Shown here: in pieces, positions 19,653-27,158 of the stretch
Layout: each line of letters starts with the position of its first letter
Numbering within the stretch: the first letter of the stretch is position 1
DNA from: JABDQW01 sp942492025
Lineage (GTDB): Bacteria; Pseudomonadota; Gammaproteobacteria; SZUA-229
Direction of reading: 5' to 3'
NCBI GenBank assembly: GCA_942492025.1
Contig: CALODJ010000012.1
Location: 248,001 to 312,000 of the forward strand
Length of the DNA stretch: 64,000 nt
Position numbers and translations under genes: made by a program
Notes under the pieces: generated by a model
Seen by the model: only the letters and a program-made list of their open reading frames with translations
Databases searched by the model: none
Told to the model about the DNA's origin: nothing

Positions 19653-19670
19653 AACCCATGCACTCCCGAT

Positions 19671-20135
19671 TTATATTTGTGACTGCAGGTAATTTTCGAT
19701 GCCGAGGTCATCGATCAGGCTGAGCTGGGTTTCCAGCCAATCAATGTGTTCCTCCTCATCTTCCAGTATAAGATCGAAGATTTCTCGGCTGACATAATCA
19801 CCCACGCTTTCACTATGTGCGATGGCCTTGAGCAGATAGTCGCGAGCCTCTATCTCAAGGGTGAGATCATTGCTGAGCATTTCTGTGACGTTTTCGCCGA
19901 TCAGCAGTTTGTCAAGATCCTGAAGATTGGGGAGTCCCTCCAGGAACAGGATGCGTTCAATCAGGGTATCGGCATGCTTCATTTCACCGATGGATTCGCT
20001 GTATTCCTTTTTGTTGAGTTCCTCGAATCCCCAGTTTTTCCACATGCGTGCGTGTAGAAAATACTGGTTGATAGCGGTCAATTCGTTCTTCAGAACGCCA
20101 TTGAGAAACTCTATGGTTGCACGGTCACCCTTCAT
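19671..20135 (-). CDS. bfr: Bacterioferritin (heme-binding subunit)
   Basis: A 154-residue subunit beginning MKGDRATIEFLN, closely like E. coli Bfr over its full length. Ferroxidase residues Glu18, Glu51, His54, Glu94 and E-x-x-H near 127/130 are visible, as is Met52 (GEMKHAD), which ligates heme between two subunits. A strong AGGAGG ribosome site lies 7 bp before the ATG. It is first in a two-gene operon with the Thr52 subunit and is divergent from bfd, the ferredoxin that releases its iron. A plausible promoter and palindrome lie upstream. Confidence 0.95.
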   Translation of the reverse strand: MKGDRATIEFLNGVLKNELTAINQYFLHARMWKNWGFEELNKKEYSESIGEMKHADTLIERILFLEGLPNLQDLDKLLIGENVTEMLSNDLTLEIEARDYLLKAIAHSESVGDYVSREIFDLILEDEEEHIDWLETQLSLIDDLGIENYLQSQI

Positions 20136-20197
20136 TGAGTCCTCCTAGAGCCGGTTTTACCCCAGTGAAATACCGGGAGAGTCCGGAAACGTGATTG

Positions 20198-20219
20198 ATC
20201 AGATCATTTTTGATCTGAT
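20198..20219. promoter_or_regulatory. Palindrome in bfr leader
   Basis: ATCAGATCA, 4-base loop TTTT, TGATCTGAT: a perfect 9-bp inverted repeat just downstream of the proposed bfr -10. It may be an operator or a leader hairpin; no T-run follows on the bfr strand. Confidence 0.4.
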
Positions 20220-20224
20220 TAAAA

Positions 20225-20253
20225 AGTCTATACCCTCAGATATCGGGTGGCAA
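20225..20253 (-). promoter_or_regulatory. Candidate bfr promoter
   Basis: On the minus strand, TTGCCA (-35, 20248-20253) and TAGACT (-10, 20225-20230) with a 17-bp spacer, about 90 bp before the bfr start. Five and four of six consensus bases match. Confidence 0.45.
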
Positions 20254-20317
20254 CGGTATTTTACTGCTCTACATTTATATATGAGTATGAAAAAAACTGT
20301 GGCGGGATTGATCTATT

Positions 20318-20336
20318 GATATTGACAATCAATCGC
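20318..20336. promoter_or_regulatory. Fur-box-like operator
   Basis: GATATTGACAATCAATCGC matches the Fur consensus GATAATGATAATCATTATC at 14 of 19 positions and overlaps the -35 of the bfd promoter. Iron repression of bfd is established in enterics, so the placement is meaningful. Confidence 0.55.
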
Positions 20337-20350
20337 ATTTGGGATTAAAT
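20322..20350 (+). promoter_or_regulatory. Candidate bfd promoter
   Basis: Consensus TTGACA at 20322-20327, 17-bp spacer, TTAAAT at 20345-20350, about 45 bp upstream of the bfd ATG. The -35 is embedded in the Fur-like box. Confidence 0.55.
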
Positions 20351-20393
20351 CCCGTTTAGTACGCATTGTGTCAATCTCGGAGTTATCTAAACG

Positions 20394-20600
20394 ATGTATA
20401 TCTGTATCTGCAAAGCGGTAACCGACGGGCAAATTCGCAGCGCTGTTCAGGAAGGTGTAACCAGTTTGAGCGGGTTGCGCGAGTCACTCGGTTGCACCGG
20501 TCAATGTGGTAAATGCGGTAGGCATGTCAAACAGATACGCGATCAGGTTCTGCAGGATCTTGGAGCAGAAAGGGGCTCGGTGGCTATTTCGGCTTCGTAG
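20394..20600 (+). CDS. bfd: Bacterioferritin-associated ferredoxin
   Basis: A 68-residue protein with the [2Fe-2S] ligand pattern of Bfd: Cys4, Cys6, Cys38 and Cys41. Bfd docks on bacterioferritin near the heme and passes electrons that reduce stored Fe(III) for release to the cytoplasm. It is divergent from the bfr pair, with an intergenic region that holds a Fur-like box, consistent with induction under iron limitation. A CGGAG ribosome site lies 11 bp before the ATG. Length and cysteine spacing match the family. Confidence 0.93.
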   Translation: MYICICKAVTDGQIRSAVQEGVTSLSGLRESLGCTGQCGKCGRHVKQIRDQVLQDLGAERGSVAISAS

Positions 20601-20621
20601 TTAACCTGGGTATCTTCAAAG

Positions 20622-20726
20622 TTATCTGCAGAGATTATTCCGGGCCAGAACATCGGCAGAGTCATGCAGGCCAACGCGTCCGATAGCGTGCATAACTTCG
20701 CAAGGCAAATGACCTGTACGATACAT
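20622..20726 (-). CDS. Possible 34-residue peptide downstream of lysR
   Basis: A short frame begins 5 bp after the LysR stop codon, starts MYRTGHLP and ends ARNNLCR. Codon third positions look coding-like, and the closeness allows translational coupling. No family recognised; it could be the remnant of a longer protein end. Confidence 0.3.
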   Translation of the reverse strand: MYRTGHLPCEVMHAIGRVGLHDSADVLARNNLCR

Positions 20727-20731
20727 ACGGA

Positions 20732-21637
20732 TTATTCTGGCGACGTGCCATCGTCGAATTTAACTCTAAGGTAATCAATCAGCACGCTGACTCTCGCCGG
20801 TGTGAAATGGCGCGATGGACGAACAGCATAGAGGCCAAAAGGTCGGGGGCAGTAGTCAGCCAGTATCGTCCTCAGACGTCCATCATCCAGCGCGTCTTCC
20901 ACAATAAACGTGGGGATCATAGCGATACCCAGGCCTTGAATAGCAGCTTCCTTCAGTACATCACCATTATTTGTTGAAAGTGGCGCATTGATCACGATAT
21001 CGCGAGTGTTATCACTGGTTGAAAAGTTCCAGTTCTCCCTTGTGCTGAGCAAGCTGTAATGTAAACAATTATGCGCGGAGAGCTCTTCTGGCTTTTTCGG
21101 TTCACCCTTGAGAGCGAGGTACTCGGGTGAGGCGCAAAAAACACGCGGTATTGATGCGAGGCGTGTTGCCACTAGCGTTGAGTCCTTCAATGATCCGATG
21201 CGAATGGCAACATCAACACCTTCGGCCACGAGGTCGGTAAAGCGGTCTTCGAGCTGCAGATGCACTTTCAGCTGCGGGTGCCGTTTCATAAAATCTGGCA
21301 AAATCGGCGCAATTTGACCGACGCCGAAACTCAACGGCGCAGCTATACGCAAATTACCTCGGATGGTCTCTCGACCTGTTTGAATTTTTTCTTCCGCTTC
21401 TTCAAGTGATTCAAAGATATTGATCACATCGGCGTAAAACTGCTTACCGGATTCGGTGAGATCGATCTGCCGCGTCGTTCGATTAAGGAGTTTGACGCCC
21501 AGCGCGCTTTCCAGACTGGAAATTCGGCGGCTCACCGCTGCGGCACTGGCCTCCAGCTGATCTGCAGCCCGGTTAAAGCTCCCGGCCTCGACAACAGTGA
21601 CAAAGGCTTTGAGCCCGACCAAATCATATTGTTGCAT
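20732..21637 (-). CDS. LysR-family transcriptional regulator
   Basis: A 301-residue protein with an N-terminal winged helix-turn-helix (residues 1-60: FVTVVEAGSFNRAADQL, then AVSRRISSLE) and a C-terminal periplasmic-binding-like effector domain (about 90-295). The sequence resembles the large LysR clade that controls adjacent divergent oxidoreductase genes. It is divergent from the b561-yceI-GST-pirin cluster with a 117-bp AT-rich gap, the classic LysR arrangement, so it probably regulates that cluster and itself. The effector is unknown; redox-cycling or quinone compounds are an inference from the target genes. Confidence 0.9.
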   Translation of the reverse strand: MQQYDLVGLKAFVTVVEAGSFNRAADQLEASAAAVSRRISSLESALGVKLLNRTTRQIDLTESGKQFYADVINIFESLEEAEEKIQTGRETIRGNLRIAAPLSFGVGQIAPILPDFMKRHPQLKVHLQLEDRFTDLVAEGVDVAIRIGSLKDSTLVATRLASIPRVFCASPEYLALKGEPKKPEELSAHNCLHYSLLSTRENWNFSTSDNTRDIVINAPLSTNNGDVLKEAAIQGLGIAMIPTFIVEDALDDGRLRTILADYCPRPFGLYAVRPSRHFTPARVSVLIDYLRVKFDDGTSPE

Positions 21638-21754
21638 CTAGCGTAATAATCTTTTGCATGTAACAGTATTTATTAATATTCAGTAGAGCATTAATCTCCT
21701 TCATCATCAAGTGCAAATAACTAAAGCTGCTACGAATCAAACGGCTACCGTTCT

Positions 21755-22411
21755 ATGAATATGAGTCACCTGACCGACAATGCCGAAACTCTCACGCTAC
21801 GATCGAAATTTCACATCGGCATTCGAAATACTACACTGGCCTATGGCTTAGTGGCCATACTCCTGCACTGGCTGGTTGCGCTATCAGTGATAGGTCTTTT
21901 CTCTCTGGGTGTGTGGATGACGGGACTCACATATTATGACGAATGGTATAAACGCGGTCCCGATATCCATAAGAGTATCGGCATTCTGCTGTTTTTGACC
22001 ATGCTCTTTCGGGTGATATGGCGAACGGTCAACATCAAACCTGCTGACGATCCTGGCATAGACGCATGGCAACTTCGGATCGCCCATGGCGTACATGTGC
22101 TGCTATATGGGCTGCTGTTCGCGTTGATGATCAGTGGCTATCTGATTTCTACCGCGGATGGCAAGCCTATAGACGTTTTTAATCTGTTTGCGGTCCCGGC
22201 CATAATATCAGATATCCCAAATATGGAAGATGTCGCGGGCAAAGTGCACTGGTATCTCGCGTTACTTCTAATCAGCCTGACTGGCCTGCACACCTTGGCC
22301 GCGCTGAAGCACCATTTTATAGACGAGGACCAGACGCTGAGAAAGATGTTGGGTGTCCGAATGCAAAATAATACTTCTAAAAATCATTACTCACAGGAGA
22401 ACAAACAATGA
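21755..22411 (+). CDS. Cytochrome b561 family membrane protein
   Basis: A 218-residue protein with four transmembrane helices and a pattern of helix-borne histidines (His38, His71, His110/113, His164, His178) expected for a di-heme b561. Family members move electrons between the quinone pool and periplasmic acceptors; E. coli CybB acts as superoxide:quinone oxidoreductase. The stop overlaps the next ATG (ATGA at 22408), so it is translationally coupled to the YceI gene, a pairing seen in many proteobacteria. First gene of the cluster opposite LysR. Confidence 0.9.
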   Translation: MNMSHLTDNAETLTLRSKFHIGIRNTTLAYGLVAILLHWLVALSVIGLFSLGVWMTGLTYYDEWYKRGPDIHKSIGILLFLTMLFRVIWRTVNIKPADDPGIDAWQLRIAHGVHVLLYGLLFALMISGYLISTADGKPIDVFNLFAVPAIISDIPNMEDVAGKVHWYLALLLISLTGLHTLAALKHHFIDEDQTLRKMLGVRMQNNTSKNHYSQENKQ

Positions 22412-22986
22412 AAATGAACACGTTCACTGCTGTTGCACTGGCTGCCGTCATGCTGCTGCCCGTACAAGCGCTCGCAGAGAAATACATCATTGATACCAAA
22501 GGTTCACATGCTTTTATACATTTCCGGATTCAGCATCTTGGATACAGCTGGTTAACCGGACGATTTAATACCTTCAGTGGTAGTTTTGAGTACGACGAAA
22601 AAAATCCGGATAAAGCATCGGTTGTCGTTGAGATTGATACGGCCAGTATCGACTCTAACCATGCCGAACGTGACAAGCATTTGCGCGGCGATGAATTTCT
22701 TGACGTCGAAAAATATCCCAAGGCGAAATTCGAAAGCACGTCTTTTAGCGAGAAAGGGGACGGTACCGCTGTGTTAAAAGGCAATTTGACACTGCACGGA
22801 GTAACCCAACCCGTGACCATCGATGTTGAACATGTCGGCCACGGTGAAGATCCCTGGGGCGGGTACAGACGAGGTTTTGAAGGTAATACCCGCATTGCGC
22901 TTGCCGACTTTGGCATCGATTACAACCTTGGGCCGAAGTCCAAAGAGCTTGAATTGATCTTGTCGGTCGAAGGTATACGTCAGTAA
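22408..22986 (+). CDS. YceI-family periplasmic lipocalin-like protein
   Basis: A 192-residue protein with a signal peptide (MKMNTFTAVALAAVMLLPVQALA, cleavage before EKY). The mature part has the YceI features: HAFIHFRIQHLGYSWLTGRF at the start, a KASVVVEIDTASID strand, DEFLDVEKYPKAKFES, and GNLTLHGVTQPVTIDV. Structurally characterised members bind long polyisoprenoids such as ubiquinone-8 inside an extended beta-barrel. Start codon overlaps the b561 stop. The pairing suggests periplasmic quinone handling or redox stress defence. Confidence 0.93.
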   Translation: MKMNTFTAVALAAVMLLPVQALAEKYIIDTKGSHAFIHFRIQHLGYSWLTGRFNTFSGSFEYDEKNPDKASVVVEIDTASIDSNHAERDKHLRGDEFLDVEKYPKAKFESTSFSEKGDGTAVLKGNLTLHGVTQPVTIDVEHVGHGEDPWGGYRRGFEGNTRIALADFGIDYNLGPKSKELELILSVEGIRQ

Positions 22987-23044
22987 AAGCGCTAATAATG
23001 ACGATTACAAACGAGACGCCAGTTTCATTAGTGGGAAAAGTGAC

Positions 23045-23974
23045 ATGAAAACCAACAGTGCAGGTGAATTCATACGGTGGAATTCTGATTTTCGACATTG
23101 GGTCACGACCGATGGCAGTCCAGGTTCATCCGGCGAAGGCGGATTCCAGGCGGAACCCGGTCGTTATCATCTCTATGTTTCCTACGCCTGTCCGTGGGCA
23201 CACCGTACGCTGATATATCGCGCGCTCAAAGGCCTGGAGAATGTCACTTCGGTTTCGGTTGTGCACCCGCTAATGCCTGACGAGAGCTGGGTATTTGGTG
23301 ACTATCCCGGTGCCACACCTGACCATGTCCATGGCTTTGACAAACTCTATCAGCTTTATCAACACAGCGATCCTGACTTTAATGGCGTGGTTACCGTCCC
23401 CGTTTTGTACGACAAACAGCGAAAAATGATCGTCAATAACGAGTCATCGGAGATCATCCGTATGCTCAACTGCGCATTCGATCCCTGGGGGCGTACTGAC
23501 GTCGATTTCTATCCTGAGAAGTTGCGCAGCGATATCGATGTAATAAACGGGCTCGTTTACGAAAACATAAACAATGGTGTCTATCGTGCAGGTTTTGCGA
23601 CCACACAAAAAGCCTACGAAGACGCCGTCAATGCGCTTTTTGATACGCTAGACGAGTTAGAAAAACACTTGTCAAAACATCGCTACCTGGTTGGTGACCA
23701 GATAACAGAAGCAGACTGGCGTCTGTTCACCACATTAATCCGCTTTGACGCCGTTTATTTCGGTCATTTCAAGTGTAACCGCAAGCCTTTGGTGAACTAT
23801 ACGAACCTTTGGGGCTATACCAGAGAGCTCTATCAGATCAGTGGTGTTGCCGAAACCGTTAACATGGATCATATCAAGACACACTATTACGGCAGTCATA
23901 AAATGATCAACCCGACGGGTATCGTACCTGTGGGACCAGAAATTGATTTTGCAGCGCCTCACAATAGAGATTAG
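23045..23974 (+). CDS. Glutathionyl-hydroquinone reductase (Xi-class GST, YqjG/PcpF type)
   Basis: A 309-residue protein with the YACPWAHR active-site motif (catalytic Cys49), N-terminal thioredoxin-like domain and all-alpha C-terminal domain ending with the GPEIDFAAPHNRD tail. Members reduce glutathionyl-hydroquinones to hydroquinones using glutathione, which salvages quinones trapped by GSH. It lies 58 bp after the YceI gene and 30 bp before pirin, in the same direction. Together with b561 and YceI it supports a quinone-centred function for the cluster. Confidence 0.92.
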   Translation: MKTNSAGEFIRWNSDFRHWVTTDGSPGSSGEGGFQAEPGRYHLYVSYACPWAHRTLIYRALKGLENVTSVSVVHPLMPDESWVFGDYPGATPDHVHGFDKLYQLYQHSDPDFNGVVTVPVLYDKQRKMIVNNESSEIIRMLNCAFDPWGRTDVDFYPEKLRSDIDVINGLVYENINNGVYRAGFATTQKAYEDAVNALFDTLDELEKHLSKHRYLVGDQITEADWRLFTTLIRFDAVYFGHFKCNRKPLVNYTNLWGYTRELYQISGVAETVNMDHIKTHYYGSHKMINPTGIVPVGPEIDFAAPHNRD

Positions 23975-24004
23975 TTCACCAATGCTATTAACAAGTGGAT
24001 TATC

Positions 24005-24874
24005 ATGAACAACAGAAAAATCACACAAACCGTAGCTGCGCAGGAAGTCACGGAAGGCGCGGGTGTCAGGGTATTTCGTTCAATTGGCACACAGGCAAGA
24101 CGCAACCTCGATCCGTTTCTTATGCTTGACCAGTTCAGTACGTATAATCTAGATGATTACATCGCCGGTTTTCCTGAACATCCGCATCGAGGCTTCAATA
24201 CGTTCACCTACATGATTGATGGCCACATGCGCCATGGTGACAGTATGGGCAACCAGGGCGACCTGGGCCCAGGTGGTGTCCAGTGGATGAAAGCTGGCAG
24301 CGGTGTCATCCATTCAGAAATGCCACGACAGGAGAGTGGACGCATGCGCGGCTTCCAGCTCTGGATAAACCTGCCGGCCGATCAGAAAATGACGGCGCCT
24401 GAGTATCAGGAAATACAGCCACAGGCGATTCCTGAACTCAATGACAAAGGGGCCACGGTGCGCATTATTGCGGGCATGTATAATGGCACACAAGGGCCCG
24501 TCAGTGATCCAAATACGGATTTACATTTTCTGGATGTGACACTGCGGGCAGGAAATGAGTTTGACCAAAGCTTGCCGGAAAATTACACGGCCTTTATCTA
24601 TTTGTTTGAGGGAAGGGCGACGGTTGCCGGTACTCAACTGAAACAACAACAGCTGGCTGTACTTAACCAGGGTGAGCAGGTGACCGTGGTCGCCGAGGGT
24701 GACAGTGCGCGTTTCCTGCTGGTTGCAGGTCGAGCAATCGGTGAGCCCATTGAACAATATGGTCCCTTCGTTATGAATACGCGTGAAGAGATTGAACAGG
24801 CGCTGAGGGATTATCGTGATGGCAAGCTGGTTCAAACGCGGGCGAGTATGATTAACCGAAATAGCGCAAGTTAG
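24005..24874 (+). CDS. Pirin family protein
   Basis: A 289-residue bicupin. The N-terminal cupin metal ligands are all present: His59, His61 (PEHPHRGF), His103 and Glu105 (VIHSEMP), matching His56/His58/His101/Glu103 of human pirin. Bacterial pirins may act as quercetin 2,3-dioxygenases (YhhW) or as metabolic regulators. Last gene of the LysR-linked cluster. The actual substrate is unknown; a flavonoid or catechol-type compound fits the neighbouring hydroquinone reductase but is inference. Confidence 0.9.
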   Translation: MNNRKITQTVAAQEVTEGAGVRVFRSIGTQARRNLDPFLMLDQFSTYNLDDYIAGFPEHPHRGFNTFTYMIDGHMRHGDSMGNQGDLGPGGVQWMKAGSGVIHSEMPRQESGRMRGFQLWINLPADQKMTAPEYQEIQPQAIPELNDKGATVRIIAGMYNGTQGPVSDPNTDLHFLDVTLRAGNEFDQSLPENYTAFIYLFEGRATVAGTQLKQQQLAVLNQGEQVTVVAEGDSARFLLVAGRAIGEPIEQYGPFVMNTREEIEQALRDYRDGKLVQTRASMINRNSAS

Positions 24875-24967
24875 TGGACACATCCTTGCTATGCTCGATG
24901 TTTAACGTTTAGCGCAGTAGGGTGTTTTTCATGCCAGCAAATACGCGGCGCTTATGGCTAACATGAT

Positions 24968-25513
24968 CTACAACTGCCGACAGCTCTTTGCCATGTTCTT
25001 AGCCTTTTTAACTTCATTCGTTTGACTGTGTAGACGCGTCAGCCGAATATAGACATGCGGCTTATGGTGGTGAAACACGCGAATATCGACGTTCGGCTCA
25101 GCCAGGGTCACCGACAGAGTCAACAGTGTCACCTCAGGTGCATGGAACCAGATCGTGTTATCTTCTGTTTTGCTCACAATCAGCTGGGTGGGTACCTGAT
25201 TGCCGCGAAATGTTGAAAGAAACGTCAATCGAAGCTCGCCGTCCGACTGCCAGAACCGCCAGTGATGATCTGAAACACTCAGCTCAGCCACCCCCGCGAT
25301 TACATCAGCATCGCATAAGTGAAAACTGATTGCATAATCCACCGGTCCCACAGGCGTCTCAATTGCGCTTCCGTCCCAGTCGCCGGGCAATGCAGTCAAG
25401 AACGCCTCAGTAATGTGACTGGAGACCGGCGTAGCGTTCTCAGCAGCGTATGCGGATCTGGTACACAAGGCCAGTAGAAAAACAATGAGTACTCGATATA
25501 TTGACATAGACAC
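24968..25513 (-). CDS. Hypothetical secreted protein
   Basis: A 181-residue protein with a clear signal peptide (MSMSIYRVLIVFLLALCTRSAYA, cleavage before AEN). The mature part has a GDWDGSAIETPVGPVDYAI strand pattern and alternating beta segments (LRLTFLSTFRGNQVP, IWFHAPEVTLLTLSVTL), suggesting a small periplasmic beta-barrel of lipocalin-like type. It has a basic C-terminal tail (EVKKAKNMAKSCR). Convergent with pirin and divergent from the YtfJ gene. I do not recognise the family. Confidence 0.65.
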   Translation of the reverse strand: MSMSIYRVLIVFLLALCTRSAYAAENATPVSSHITEAFLTALPGDWDGSAIETPVGPVDYAISFHLCDADVIAGVAELSVSDHHWRFWQSDGELRLTFLSTFRGNQVPTQLIVSKTEDNTIWFHAPEVTLLTLSVTLAEPNVDIRVFHHHKPHVYIRLTRLHSQTNEVKKAKNMAKSCRQL

Positions 25514-25875
25514 CCACGCTGAGACATTCGTTTTGAAAGATGCGTTATGTGTTCCTCGTGCAGTTGGACCAGAAAAAATCGACTTTGTGCAGAGGCGATA
25601 GACTAGAAGTTAAAAAGGACATGGGTCAGCACAGATGCAGGTCAACACTAATGCGCATGCTGCACGATGACCTAAGCATGGACTTCAGTAATACGATATA
25701 AGGTGTTGGATCTTGGACAACACGGCTATGTTGCGTATTCGTCACCCATCCCATGTTTGCCGGTAACTTGTAATAGCAAGCAAGACGCGCATAATAGGTC
25801 TGAAGCTACAGCTTAGGCTCGCGCTGATCAATTGCTATCAATTGTTATGGTCATAAAATCGTAGAGGAGGTCGCT
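25514..25875. other. Gap of 362 bp, no gene seen
   Basis: Divergent intergenic stretch between the secreted hypothetical protein and the YtfJ-family gene. No repeat element or convincing small frame was found; only a strong GAGGAGG ribosome site for the downstream gene at its right end. Confidence 0.6.
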
Positions 25876-26232
25876 ATGGAAGACATCGAGAACCTGTTTG
25901 ATAAGGCTGTTGCTGAAATTGAGCGTATGCTCAATACCAAGACGGTTGTTGGTGAGCCTATCACTATTGAGGGTAATACACTGATTCCTTTGGTTAATGT
26001 CGGTTTCGGATTTGGTGTCGGTGGGGGGCAAGGGACAGAGCCGAATAAAGGCAGCGGTCGCGGCGGTGGTACCGGCGGTGGTGGCGGTGTCAAGCCGGTC
26101 GCCCTGATCATCATCAATGAAGACGGTGTTCGAGTCGAGCCGATCAAATCCGGTACTGCATCGGTATTGGAAAAAGTTGCCGAAACGATTGGCAAAGCGG
26201 CCACTGGTAAAAATACAGCTACCGCCGAGTGA
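25876..26232 (+). CDS. YtfJ/GerW family protein
   Basis: A 118-residue protein matching the Spore_YtfJ/GerW family: helix DIENLFDKAVAEIERMLNTKTVVGEPI, strand TLIPLVNVGFGFGVGG, a glycine-rich loop (RGGGTGGGGG), and VKPVALIIINEDGVRVEPI. The family was named from Bacillus spores but is widespread in non-sporulating bacteria with unknown function. A perfect GAGGAGG site precedes the ATG. Followed directly by a DUF2953 gene; the same pair (ytfJ-ytfI) occurs in Bacillus, which argues for a conserved functional link. Confidence 0.85.
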   Translation: MEDIENLFDKAVAEIERMLNTKTVVGEPITIEGNTLIPLVNVGFGFGVGGGQGTEPNKGSGRGGGTGGGGGVKPVALIIINEDGVRVEPIKSGTASVLEKVAETIGKAATGKNTATAE

Positions 26233-26247
26233 CCAGTTATCAGTTCT

Positions 26248-26850
26248 TTGCTGACGGGCGTAGTGCTGTTCCTGCTGGTGTTGATCGCCTTACTGGCGGT
26301 TCCTGTTACAATGACGTTCCAGCTGTCCTGGCGGCAGGTGTTTGAGGGCAGCCTCAAGCTGCAATGGCTGTTTGGGCTGGTTCGCATCGAGTTGCCAGTC
26401 TCTCATTCGAACATACAGGCTTTGCCAGGGAACAAAATCAAACAGCACACGCAAAAAAAAGCTCCCTGTAAGAAAGCGCCTGGGAAAAAATCCAATCCCA
26501 TAGCAGCTATTCGGCAAAAATCTTTTCGCCGGCGTATCATCAGGTTCATCCGTGATGTCTGGCGTGCGATTCACAAGCGCGATGTAAGACTGCGTGTTCG
26601 TATCGGGCTGGGTGACCCGGCCGATACCGGCCAATTATGGGCCCTTGTTGGACCCGTTTCGGGCGTGCTTACCATAGCGCAGGAAGTATCGATCGATATC
26701 GAACCGGAATTCATCGATACTGTTTTTGAATTGGACAGTAGTGGGAATATACGAATCATTCCACTGCAAATGGTCTATCTCACCCTCGCGCTGCTGCTGT
26801 CACCGTCAATTTGGCGAGGTATCAAACAAATGGGTAAAGCCGGGATATAA
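26248..26850 (+). CDS. DUF2953 membrane-anchored protein (YtfI-like)
   Basis: A 200-residue protein with one N-terminal transmembrane segment (VVLFLLVLIALLAVPV), a basic linker (KKAPCKKAPGKK), the DUF2953 core RIGLGDPADTGQLWALVGP, and a hydrophobic C-terminal helix. The most upstream start is a TTG 15 bp after the YtfJ stop; the upstream in-frame TGA is the YtfJ stop, so the start cannot be much earlier. Probably an operon with YtfJ. The function of the pair is unknown. Confidence 0.75.
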   Translation: MLTGVVLFLLVLIALLAVPVTMTFQLSWRQVFEGSLKLQWLFGLVRIELPVSHSNIQALPGNKIKQHTQKKAPCKKAPGKKSNPIAAIRQKSFRRRIIRFIRDVWRAIHKRDVRLRVRIGLGDPADTGQLWALVGPVSGVLTIAQEVSIDIEPEFIDTVFELDSSGNIRIIPLQMVYLTLALLLSPSIWRGIKQMGKAGI

Positions 26851-26866
26851 ATACGTGTGATCAACG

Positions 26867-27124
26867 ATGACTTCCCTGCGTGCGACTGAAATCTTCCATG
26901 ACTCCAGACGTCTGCTCATTGCGATAGAGTCAGTTGACTATAGTCATCGTAAAACAACGACAGGCGGTGTATTGCAACTTAAGATTGAACCGGTTGCCGT
27001 TATCGTGTGTAGCCCCGATGGAATTTATGCGCTTGATATGGAGGCCAGGTCTACGCTGGTTGAGCCACTGAGAAAGGACATCCCCGAGCTCGACGCCATT
27101 ATGGCGTCATTTGAAAGCGGTTAG
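26867..27124 (+). CDS. Hypothetical protein, 85 residues
   Basis: A small soluble protein 16 bp downstream of the DUF2953 gene, same strand, so probably the third gene of that operon. It has FHDSRRLLIAIESVDYSHRKTTTGG, then IEPVAVIVCSPDGIYALDM strands and an acidic C-terminus. No known domain recognised. Convergent with pat. Confidence 0.6.
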   Translation: MTSLRATEIFHDSRRLLIAIESVDYSHRKTTTGGVLQLKIEPVAVIVCSPDGIYALDMEARSTLVEPLRKDIPELDAIMASFESG

Positions 27125-27158
27125 CCCGCAATTATCCCCCACTGGTATGAAATGCAGG

